From the NCBI RefSeq assembly GCF_000380125.1, contig NZ_KB904582.1:1-33871 (forward strand): a stretch of 33,871 bases of DNA. The letters run 5' to 3'. The notes beneath the pieces were generated by a model. The model worked only from the letters and a program-made list of their open reading frames with translations, did not search any database and had not been told where the DNA came from. Numbering within the stretch: the first letter of the stretch is position 1; each line of letters begins with the position of its first letter. Positions 6,664 to 12,459 of the stretch are shown piece after piece. The DNA is from Streptococcus ovis DSM 16829. Its GTDB lineage: Bacteria > Bacillota > Bacilli > Lactobacillales > Streptococcaceae. A program made the position numbers and the translations under genes.

Positions 6664-8097
6664 ATGAATCGAACCTTACACTACTACCAATTTTCACCAG
6701 AAACTCAATACTTGGATAGAAAATCAGCACGCAAGAAGCCACAGGAATTACTCAAGCATCTGATTGCCTTTGCCAATGCAGACGGCGGTCAGTTGGTGGT
6801 TGGTATTGAAGATGAGAAACAGGACAACATTATCACTGGTTTCAAGGATGGCAGAGCTTATCCAATAGACGATTTCAAAAAGATTGACCGTGAGATGCGT
6901 GACACTCCTCTGGACTTATCTTTTGAAGAAATCCCTGTGGTTAATCACAAGGGAGAAGATGATTTAATTTTGGTTATATCAGTTGAATTGTCATCAAATC
7001 GAGTGATTGCTGCGCCTAATGACGAGGTCTATCTGCGTCAGGGAGATGAAACTGTTAAACTAAGTTATGAGCAACGTACTCAGCTTAGCTATGATAGGGG
7101 ACAACGTTTTTTTGAAGATGAAACTATTCCTGATGCGACCCTGGAAGACATCGATGACAACTTGGTTCAGGATTTTAAAAATCGGTTTGATATTTCAAAC
7201 CGTTCGACAGAAGAAATCCTTAAAGCACGGCGTTTTCTCGTGAATGGTAAACTGACCAAGGCAGCAATTCTACTCTTTGGTAAATATCCGTCAGCGTTTT
7301 TCCCACAAGCTCGTGTTCGCTTTCAACGTTTTGATGGGATAGATGTGGGAACGGGCAGTAGTTTCAATGTCATCAAGGAAGTGACTTTTGATGATGCACT
7401 TCCGACTTTGATTACCAAGGCGCGTGATTTTATTCGAACTCAGCTTAGAGAATTTCAGTATCTGAATGATGAGGGGCAATTTCAAATCTTGCCTGAATAT
7501 CCTGAGTTTGCTTGGTTCGAAGGTGTTGTCAATGCAGTAACTCACCGTGATTATTCTGTCTACGGAGATCACATTAGGGTGATGATGTTTGATGACCGAT
7601 TGGAAATTCATAGTCCAGGAAAGCTCCCAAATATTGTTACCGTTGAGAATATCAAACACGAACGCTTTTCAAGAAATCCGAGAATTTCCAGGACTTTGAC
7701 TGAATTTGGTTGGGTTCGTGAGATGAACGAGGGTGTCAAGCGTATCTATTCTGAAATGGAATCAGCTTTTCTTCATGAGCCTAAATACTCAGAACCAGGA
7801 AACAAAGTGGTCCTAACTCTTGAAAATAATATTGTCAGTCGCCATCTTCGTACACGTGACAGCCTAGAAAAACAGTTCTCTGATTTTAGTAATTTAAACG
7901 CAGATGAGCAGGTTATTGTCCACTATATGTACAATTCTGGCGAGAAAATGACAACAGCAAAGGCGATTGAAATTACTGGTAGAAGCCGTAAATTTATTGT
8001 AAAAACTATGAAAAACTTACAAGAATTGGGCATCCTTAATTGGTACGGCGCAAACAAAAATGATAGACATCAGTACTATACTTTAGTTGACAGATAG
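6664..8097 (+). CDS. AlbA_2 (Schlafen-like) / HATPase_c_4 / winged-helix protein
   Basis: A 477-residue protein of the COG2865 type. Residues about 15-135 form an AlbA_2 domain (F-A-N-A-D-G-G near 36-42, then V-V-G-I-E-D), about 275-400 resemble the HATPase_c_4 fold (N290 and H294 in N-A-V-T-H-R-D-Y, then L-E-I-H-S-P-G), and the C-terminus from about 420 looks like a winged helix. Such proteins are annotated as ATP-binding transcriptional regulators and are often found in type I restriction loci; their molecular job there is not settled. AGGAG precedes ATG 6664, nineteen bases after the hsdR stop, so it is the last gene of the same transcript. No damage seen. Confidence 0.8.
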   Translation: MNRTLHYYQFSPETQYLDRKSARKKPQELLKHLIAFANADGGQLVVGIEDEKQDNIITGFKDGRAYPIDDFKKIDREMRDTPLDLSFEEIPVVNHKGEDDLILVISVELSSNRVIAAPNDEVYLRQGDETVKLSYEQRTQLSYDRGQRFFEDETIPDATLEDIDDNLVQDFKNRFDISNRSTEEILKARRFLVNGKLTKAAILLFGKYPSAFFPQARVRFQRFDGIDVGTGSSFNVIKEVTFDDALPTLITKARDFIRTQLREFQYLNDEGQFQILPEYPEFAWFEGVVNAVTHRDYSVYGDHIRVMMFDDRLEIHSPGKLPNIVTVENIKHERFSRNPRISRTLTEFGWVREMNEGVKRIYSEMESAFLHEPKYSEPGNKVVLTLENNIVSRHLRTRDSLEKQFSDFSNLNADEQVIVHYMYNSGEKMTTAKAIEITGRSRKFIVKTMKNLQELGILNWYGANKNDRHQYYTLVDR

Positions 8098-8110
8098 TTT
8101 ATCCTTTATG

Positions 8111-8186
8111 AAGTAGGATACAGTAGGATACAGTAGGATACAGTAGGATACAGTAGGATACAGTAGGATACAGTAGGATACAGTAG
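8111..8186 (+). repeat. 10-bp tandem repeat (CAGTAGGATA), about 7.6 units
   Basis: The array starts 14 bp after the preceding stop with one variant unit (AAGTAGGATA), then six perfect units at 8121-8180 and a partial one. The unit is one DNA helical turn and not a multiple of three, so stops occur in every frame and it is not coding. It sits between the end of an operon and its terminator. Repeat number could vary by slippage; no function is evident. Confidence 0.95.
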
Positions 8187-8191
8187 AACAT

Positions 8192-8230
8192 AAAAAGTGG
8201 TCTTCAACGAAAGGTTGATAACCACTTTTT
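8192..8230. terminator. Bidirectional Rho-independent terminator
   Basis: A 17-bp stem with two mismatches (AAAAAGTGGT...TCAAC against GTTGA...ACCACTTTTT) around the loop GAAAG, with A and T runs at the two ends. It lies between the convergent AlbA_2 gene and the toxin gene and can serve both. Confidence 0.9.
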
Positions 8231-8232
8231 AA

Positions 8233-8640
8233 TTATAATTTTGTTATGTTTCCATCTTGCTTGAGGAAGTGAATAATTGTTTTCTTTAAATCTTCAAAAT
8301 CTCCTTGAAAGGTAGCAATTTCAACTGTCTTTTCAAGTCCATCCTGTAAGGAAAGATTGGATTGGTAACCATTCATTGCTAGAAATATATGCAAGGCAAG
8401 AACAGCAGTTCGTTTATTAGCATTATAAAAAGGATGTTTTTTAATCAAATTTATCCAGATAATAGCAGCTTTACTGTAGATATCTGGATAGAGAACTTTT
8501 CCGAAAATCTCTTGTTTAGGCTGTTCAACAATCATTTGAAGACTGTTTGGATCAGCAATGCCAACAGGTTCATTAGGAGAATATTTACCAATAACCATGA
8601 CATTGATTTTGATAATATCTTCAGCAATTAGGTATCTCAT
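8233..8640 (-). CDS. doc: Doc/Fic-family toxin (death-on-curing type)
   Basis: A 135-residue Fic-fold protein with the core H-P-F-Y-N-A-N-K-R-T-A at residues 69-79. As in Doc, asparagine-alanine replaces the glycine of classical Fic AMP-transferases (HPFxxGNGR), which matches Doc kinases that phosphorylate and inactivate elongation factor EF-Tu. Length fits the Doc family (about 125-135). ATG at 8640-8638 overlaps the antitoxin stop by four bases, so toxin synthesis depends on antitoxin translation. The gene ends at the shared terminator. It may stabilise the island or act in phage defence. Activity is inferred from the motif alone. Confidence 0.88.
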   Translation of the reverse strand: MRYLIAEDIIKINVMVIGKYSPNEPVGIADPNSLQMIVEQPKQEIFGKVLYPDIYSKAAIIWINLIKKHPFYNANKRTAVLALHIFLAMNGYQSNLSLQDGLEKTVEIATFQGDFEDLKKTIIHFLKQDGNITKL

Positions 8641-8858
8641 CTATCCACCAATTCTTTCAAAAGCTCATCGTATTGGTTCATGGCTTTTTCTAGTTCCTTA
8701 TCAAAATCAAATTTTGGCTCAGCTTTACGAATGATGACGTTATTTCCTGAAGTGACGAATTCAATTTCTTCTCCAATTTCTGCTCCAAGAGTTTCTTTAA
8801 TTTTATTGGGAATTGTAATGACAGTACTATTTCCTGTTTTTCTCAAGATAACATTCAT
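8637..8858 (-). CDS. AbrB/MazE-type antitoxin partner of Doc
   Basis: A 73-residue protein. The first 45 residues have the swapped-hairpin AbrB pattern (V-I-L-R-K-T-G-N-S, V-I-T-I-P, I-G-E-E-I-E-F), which binds DNA. The rest is an acidic helical tail (F-D-F-D-K-E-L-E-K) likely to wrap and block the toxin. ATG 8858 is chosen because GGAGG lies seven bases before it and upstream codons lack AbrB similarity. A promoter and short palindrome stand just upstream, suggesting autorepression. Doc is classically paired with Phd; an AbrB-type partner is less usual. Confidence 0.85.
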   Translation of the reverse strand: MNVILRKTGNSTVITIPNKIKETLGAEIGEEIEFVTSGNNVIIRKAEPKFDFDKELEKAMNQYDELLKELVDR

Positions 8859-8874
8859 GGTTCTACCTCCGTTT

Positions 8875-8911
8875 GTATATACATTATAAAATGAACTTAC
8901 AAAAAAGTAAA
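8875..8911 (-). promoter_or_regulatory. Promoter of the antitoxin-toxin operon with a start-site palindrome
   Basis: On the minus strand TTTACT (8911-8906), a 17-bp spacer and TATAAT (8888-8883). The 8-bp palindrome GTATATAC (8875-8882) sits at the expected transcription start, a plausible operator for the AbrB-type protein. Confidence 0.7.
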
Positions 8912-8959
8912 GTGAATACACATCGTTTCTCAATTACATAAGCTCCGAAAACGAGTTTT

Positions 8960-8978
8960 TGGTAATCTAATGGTAATC
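8960..8978 (+). repeat. Short direct repeats near the att site (possible integrase arm sites)
   Basis: TGGTAATC occurs at 8960-8967 and again at 8971-8978, an 11-bp period, about 100 bp inside the att copy. Integrases of this class use short tandem arm-type sites in such places. The match is only suggestive. The rest of 8912-9077 contains no gene; a weak hairpin (AAAGCTT / AAGCTTT) spans 9033-9055. Confidence 0.4.
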
Positions 8979-9077
8979 CATTATTTGTAGGATTAGGCTA
9001 TAAGTGTTTAAATTTAATGAAACTGACTTTTGAAAGCTTGATTTAATAAGCTTTTATTGATATTTTACTTTTGCTAC

Positions 9078-9131
9078 CCAAAACCAGGTCTTAAGAAAGC
9101 TCGTAAAGCTTCACAATTCTCAAAACGTTAA
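9078..9131 (+). pseudogene. rpsI: 3'-terminal fragment of rpsI (ribosomal protein S9), att site of the island
   Basis: Bases 9081-9131 encode K-P-G-L-K-K-A-R-K-A-S-Q-F-S-K-R and TAA, the C-terminus of streptococcal ribosomal protein S9. The residues before it (F-Y-F-C-Y-P) do not belong to S9, so homology starts abruptly at about 9081. No other part of rpsI is present. This is what a tyrosine-recombinase element leaves at its distal junction after inserting into the 3' end of rpsI; the complete gene should lie to the left of the island. Confidence 0.85.
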
Positions 9132-9155
9132 GAACCAGCTACAATACAACAGAAC

Positions 9156-9190
9156 AATACTTCATGGATTACCATGGAGTATTTTCTTTT
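9156..9190 (+). terminator. Rho-independent terminator behind the rpsI fragment
   Basis: A 12-bp stem with one G-T pair (AATACTTCATGG 9156-9167, CCATGGAGTATT 9172-9183), a four-base loop and a T-rich tail. It stands where an rpsI operon terminator would, and would block transcription leaving the island. Confidence 0.8.
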
Positions 9191-9276
9191 TGAAAGAACT
9201 GGCGGCACAATTTACGTAGTTGTTGCGACTTTAGTCGCTTACAAATACGGATGCAAAGGAGATGGAATCGCCGTGC

Positions 9277-9289
9277 CTCAAAACGTTAA
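9277..9289 (+). repeat. Second copy of the rpsI att core (13 bp)
   Basis: CTCAAAACGTTAA at 9277-9289 repeats the last 13 bases of the rpsI fragment (9119-9131), 158 bp further on and in the same orientation. Flanks differ on both sides. It may mark an earlier integration or the true chromosomal edge. The segment 9191-9311 has no supported gene. Confidence 0.65.
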
Positions 9290-9311
9290 TCCGTTTGGAG
9301 TTACGTTTTAT

Positions 9312-9342
9312 GACACCTTCCAAATGGAAGGTGTCTTTTTTT
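9312..9342 (+). terminator. Rho-independent terminator
   Basis: A perfect 10-bp stem (GACACCTTCC / GGAAGGTGTC), loop AAAT, then seven Ts. No gene precedes it on this strand inside the backbone, so it may be the original terminator of rpsI, separated from its gene by insertions. Confidence 0.88.
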
Positions 9343-9355
9343 GGTGCAAATATTA

Positions 9356-9414
9356 AATAGAACCAAAAATAGCTATGCATGCAAAATGGATAGCTATTTA
9401 TCTTTGGTCCTATT
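9356..9414 (-). terminator. Imperfect inverted repeat, probable terminator of the DUF554 gene
   Basis: Arms 9356-9376 and 9390-9414 pair through AATAG-ACCAAA-AATAGCTAT with a four-base bulge and one mismatch. It begins 14 bases after the minus-strand gene ends. Confidence 0.55.
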
Positions 9415-9427
9415 ATTTCTGACACAT

Positions 9428-10144
9428 CTACAACCACAACATCACAACATTAGTCCAAAACCAACTGAAAGGCATGACAAGGAGCATGGCAGGAATCATG
9501 TCAGCGGTTGGAAATTGCTTGAGTTGGATCATGCGAAAGCCTGTTGCTAGCATAATAAAGCCACCACAAGCCTTAAAGTCAGCAATCATATCGGGAGTAG
9601 TGAGAGGTAAAATAAAGCGGGCAAGGTAGAAGAGCAGGGCAAAAAAGATGAATTGTGGGAAAGCGATAGTGGATACGACATAGCCAAGGTTACAGGCAAA
9701 GATGGCCGCAGTAAAGAAGTCTAGGATAGATTTCGAGATGAGAATGGTAGAGTCGCCTGTCATTCCAGCGTCCAAGCTTCCGTAAATTCCTGTACCACTG
9801 GCGCAAAACAAAACGATAACGGTCAGGAGATTCGCTAGAAATTCATCCTGAGGCATGGCGTGGTTTTGTTTGGGAAATAACTTGGCCATTTTGGCCCCGA
9901 CTTGATTGATTTTCTCTCCTAGATGGATAAGTAGACCGAGTCCTGTTCCTAGAATTAAGGCGAAAATGACAGCGGGCATAGATTTCATGAGGATAATGGC
10001 AGAAATCCCCATTCCCATAGAGCAAAGTCCAAAAATTAAATTGAGTTGTGACTTGAATTCATCGCTTAAATGATGGCCAAGTAGGCCACCGAAAATTCCT
10101 CCGAGGATAACGGATAAACTATTGATGATAACGCCAGTAGGCAT
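9428..10144 (-). CDS. DUF554-family membrane protein
   Basis: A 238-residue, mostly hydrophobic protein beginning M-P-T-G-V-I-I-N-S-L-S-V with G-G-I-F-G-G-L-L-G, the conserved opening of the DUF554 (YdfK-like) family. Five to seven membrane helices are apparent. The family has been proposed to include transporters, but no substrate is established. ATG 10144 is chosen over upstream codons because GGAGG lies seven bases before it and the family starts here. It has its own promoter and stands alone, convergent with the island. Confidence 0.88.
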   Translation of the reverse strand: MPTGVIINSLSVILGGIFGGLLGHHLSDEFKSQLNLIFGLCSMGMGISAIILMKSMPAVIFALILGTGLGLLIHLGEKINQVGAKMAKLFPKQNHAMPQDEFLANLLTVIVLFCASGTGIYGSLDAGMTGDSTILISKSILDFFTAAIFACNLGYVVSTIAFPQFIFFALLFYLARFILPLTTPDMIADFKACGGFIMLATGFRMIQLKQFPTADMIPAMLLVMPFSWFWTNVVMLWL

Positions 10145-10175
10145 AATTTTCCTCCAAATAATCTTGATAGGGACT

Positions 10176-10203
10176 ATTGTAGCACAGTCAGTATAAAAAT
10201 CAA
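10176..10203 (-). promoter_or_regulatory. Promoter of the DUF554 gene
   Basis: On the minus strand TTGATT (10203-10198), a 16-bp spacer and TACAAT (10181-10176), about 32 bp upstream of the start codon. Confidence 0.7.
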
Positions 10204-10224
10204 ATCGAAATTTCGGGAAATAAC

Positions 10225-10253
10225 TTGACTGGTTAAGTATACTAGGGTATAAT
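10225..10253 (+). promoter_or_regulatory. Promoter of the 39-residue small gene
   Basis: TTGACT, a 17-bp spacer and TATAAT, 27 bp before ATG 10280. Near-consensus, divergent from the promoter at 10176-10203. Confidence 0.85.
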
Positions 10254-10279
10254 TGAAGTCTAATATAAGGAGGTTTCAA

Positions 10280-10399
10280 ATGGCAGAAAGATTAGATTTA
10301 TCCAGTGCGTATCGCAAATTAAAGAGTCCTAATATCAAAACTCGGAAGCGAGCTTTAGCTGTTATTCATGCTCATAAGCGGCAGAATAAAAAGAGCTAG
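10280..10399 (+). CDS. Small basic protein, 39 residues, unknown function
   Basis: An ATG with AGGAGG seven bases upstream opens 39 codons (M-A-E-R-L-D-L-S-S-A-Y-R-K-L-K-S... ending K-R-Q-N-K-K-S). About a third of the residues are lysine or arginine, there is no membrane segment, and it looks largely helical. A near-consensus promoter stands in front and a terminator overlaps the stop codon, so it is a self-contained transcription unit, well beyond chance for so short a frame. The charge suggests nucleic acid or ribosome binding, but that is a guess. Confidence 0.82.
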   Translation: MAERLDLSSAYRKLKSPNIKTRKRALAVIHAHKRQNKKS

Positions 10400-10410
10400 G
10401 GCTCTTTTTT
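10388..10410 (+). terminator. Terminator overlapping the small gene's stop codon
   Basis: AAAAAGAGC (10388-10396) pairs with GCTCTTTTT (10401-10409) across TAGG, which includes the stop TAG. Confidence 0.85.
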
Positions 10411-10510
10411 GGCTACGTAGAATCAAATAAAGTAAATATAGCGACTCTGTAAATTAACAGCTATTTCCTATTTTTGCGAGCGACAGAGATCTATCGAAAA
10501 AGACTTTTTC

Positions 10511-10539
10511 TTAACAAGTGTTTCAATTTTTGCTATACT
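10511..10539 (+). promoter_or_regulatory. Promoter of the PPOX-fold gene
   Basis: TTAACA, a 17-bp spacer and TATACT, 32 bp before ATG 10572. Confidence 0.75.
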
Positions 10540-10571
10540 ATAAGAAAGAAAGCGGTTCCTGGAGGTGTCGT

Positions 10572-11021
10572 ATGGAAATACAAGATTTAATGCATTTATT
10601 AGAAGAGATGAAAGTTGGTGTCTTTGCAACGGTTGATAAGGATGGGAAACCACATGCCCGTCATGCCCATATTACGGCTGCTAATGAAGAAGGTGTTTTC
10701 TTCATGACGAGTCCTGAAACGCATTTTTATCATCAACTGATGGAGGATGGCCGGATTGCTTTAACAGCAATGTCTGAGGAAGAGTATTTGATCCAAGTAG
10801 TGCGCATTGAAGGGCTAGCAAGGCCTGTGGAAAATGACTATTTGAAATCAATTTTTGCAGATAATCCTTACTATGCACATATCTACAAAGATACAGACAG
10901 TCATAGTATGCAAGTGTTTCAGATTTATGATGGAGAAGGTTTCTACCATAGTTTGACTCAAGGTCACAAGTATGTCTTCTCAGTTGGTAAAGGGAAGGCT
11001 TCTATTGTCAAAACGATTTAA
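10572..11021 (+). CDS. Pyridoxamine 5'-phosphate oxidase-like flavin-binding protein
   Basis: A 149-residue split-barrel protein: V-G-V-F-A-T-V-D-K-D-G-K-P-H-A-R-H at about 15-31, V-F-F-M-T-S near 43-48 and Y-L-I-Q-V-V-R-I-E-G-L-A near 77-88 are typical of the PPOX/general-stress FMN-binding family. Members reduce or bind flavin or related cofactors; this one is too generic to assign a substrate, and true PdxH is longer with a different signature. ATG 10572 has GGAGG six bases upstream; upstream in-frame codons lie in the promoter. Single-gene unit ending at a shared terminator. Confidence 0.82.
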   Translation: MEIQDLMHLLEEMKVGVFATVDKDGKPHARHAHITAANEEGVFFMTSPETHFYHQLMEDGRIALTAMSEEEYLIQVVRIEGLARPVENDYLKSIFADNPYYAHIYKDTDSHSMQVFQIYDGEGFYHSLTQGHKYVFSVGKGKASIVKTI

Positions 11022-11106
11022 ATGAGTAGCAAATGAAATCCTGGTCAAAGAGGGGAATACGGCTGTGTATAGTATTGTCTGTATTTCTATGAAATGAAAA
11101 TAGACT

Positions 11107-11138
11107 AAACCCTCTTGTCAGTGTGACGAGAGGGTTTT
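11107..11138. terminator. Bidirectional terminator between convergent genes
   Basis: AAACCCTCTTGTCA and TGACGAGAGGGTTT pair over 14 bp with one wobble and a GTG loop, flanked by A and T runs. It overlaps the last codons of the minus-strand gene. Confidence 0.85.
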
Positions 11139-11924
11139 GTGTTGGTCAACTTGATATAGTATGGATATAAATAAGGTGATAAAGAGTGCTGAAATAAAGG
11201 CTAGGTGGAGTGAAAAGGGAATCTCTAAGGAAGAAAAAGGCGAATTCCAGACGAAGTGGAAGAACACCACGAGAGCGATAAAAATAATACCTTTACGAAC
11301 TTGATGGTGGAGAATGAGAAAGAAGCCCAAGACAACGATAGCTGTCATCATCCAATGTGAGGTTAGGGCTCCGGAAATTCGAACGAGACTCTCTGAAATT
11401 CCTGTAGCAGGCTTGTCATCTACAGCGGTTAGAATATAGTAAATGTCTTCAGAAAGCTGGAATCCTAGTCCAGCTCCTGCACCAGACATGATGACACTTT
11501 GCATATCTTTCTTCTTTAAAAAATAAAGAGGAAAGAGGGCAGCAATTAGCTTAAGAGGCTCCTCTGTGAAAGGGGCTGTCAAAGCCGCATCCCAATCTTT
11601 CATAAACGTAGGAGAAAAGATTTGCTCAAAGAGTAGGCTCAGAAGATTATTACTAGTTGCGGCTGCCCATCCTGCGATAAAATATCCACTCACAAAAGCC
11701 AAAGGAAACAAATACGGAGAGAGATTCCAACGCTTTTGTCCCCAAAGTAACACGATAGTAAGGGGGATGAGATAAAGGCAAAGACAGATCACACCAACAA
11801 ATAAATAGGCGTATTCAATACCTGAAAAGTCCGCGTTATAATAGGAAGAAAATTCATACTCAATGCCAATGCAGACTAAAAAAAGATACATAAAGGTGAT
11901 CACAAACAATCGATTTTTTTTCAT
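11118..11924 (-). CDS. PrsW-family glutamic-type intramembrane protease
   Basis: A 268-residue protein with about eight membrane helices. It has the family motifs E-E-P-L-K (E121, E122, K125), G-A-G-L-G-F-Q-L-S-E-D (150-160) and histidines in membrane segments (H190, and H-F-V-W-N near 238). PrsW of Bacillus subtilis cleaves the anti-sigma factor RsiW; the streptococcal target is unknown and no anti-sigma gene is nearby. ATG 11924 begins M-K-K-N-R before the first helix; its ribosome site (ATAAAG) is weak. The gene ends inside the bidirectional terminator. Confidence 0.82.
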   Translation of the reverse strand: MKKNRLFVITFMYLFLVCIGIEYEFSSYYNADFSGIEYAYLFVGVICLCLYLIPLTIVLLWGQKRWNLSPYLFPLAFVSGYFIAGWAAATSNNLLSLLFEQIFSPTFMKDWDAALTAPFTEEPLKLIAALFPLYFLKKKDMQSVIMSGAGAGLGFQLSEDIYYILTAVDDKPATGISESLVRISGALTSHWMMTAIVVLGFFLILHHQVRKGIIFIALVVFFHFVWNSPFSSLEIPFSLHLAFISALFITLFISILYQVDQHKTLSSH

Positions 11925-12459
11925 ATCTTTATTTTACCATATTTTAAAAAGTTTGACAGCTTATTTGGAAAACAGAATGCATTTGGAATATTGAATAGTG
12001 AGAAGTAAAATATTTCGGGGGCCTTGTTAGAAAATGTTGAGGAATAACTGGAATACATTTCCAGAGATTAGTAGAAAAGAGGCGTTTAATCTAGCAATAA
12101 TATCGTTGCATAATTGGTCGGATTAGACTATAATAGATGGAAGAAGGATTGCTACTTGGATATTTTTGAAGCAATTGAACTATGGAAGTTTGCCACAGCT
12201 AGCATAGTTTCAAAGATAAAAAATATAGAAGTCGCACCTTCAGCTAAACAATTCATAAGTAGTAGCTAAAAGGCATCAACTTCGGGATTTGGATAGTGGA
12301 GTATGAGAGATTCAATCAGGCACATTGTATCTCTATTTTAGACTAAGTCATGAGTGGATGCTGAAGGAGAAAAGTGATTTGCACCCGCTTTTTGCTAGCT
12401 AACATGCCTACAATGAATTTGTTTGGTGACTAATATAGCAACCATAAGGAGGAAGCTGG
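11925..12459. other. 535-bp intergenic region with a promoter but no gene
   Basis: No open frame with a ribosome site is visible on either strand. It holds a small hairpin (CTGGAA 12048-12053 / TTCCAG 12059-12064), a good + strand promoter at 12106-12134, and then about 320 bp before the SPFH gene. That long leader has no obvious riboswitch or terminator pattern. Confidence 0.6.
12106..12134 (+). promoter_or_regulatory. Promoter upstream of the SPFH gene
   Basis: TTGCAT, a 17-bp spacer and TATAAT. Transcription would begin near 12141, leaving a leader of about 320 nt before ATG 12460, unless it makes a separate small RNA. Confidence 0.65.

Larger units (their letters stand above)
1..9131. 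mobile_element. Right-hand part of an integrated defence island ending at an rpsI 3'-end att site
   Basis: The stretch holds phase-variable type I restriction genes, a Thoeris-like pair, an AlbA_2 gene and a toxin-antitoxin pair, and stops at a 51-bp copy of the 3' end of rpsI. Genes beyond it are housekeeping. A displaced 3' gene end is the usual mark of tyrosine-recombinase integration, and the rpsI 3' end is a known insertion site for streptococcal integrative elements. No conjugation gene is visible and the left end is outside the window, so the class of element (ICE, IME, satellite or plain island) is unknown. Confidence 0.55.

Noticed and set aside
8111-8190. Possible CRISPR array in the tandem repeat
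   Set aside because: Units are 10 bp, contiguous and without spacers, and no cas gene is nearby.
9174-9356. 60-codon frame on the + strand between the rpsI fragment and the DUF554 gene
   Set aside because: It starts inside one terminator hairpin, runs through a second one, and has no ribosome site.
9262-9357. Short frame starting ATG 9262 next to AGGAG
   Set aside because: The ribosome site abuts the ATG with no spacing and the frame crosses a perfect terminator.
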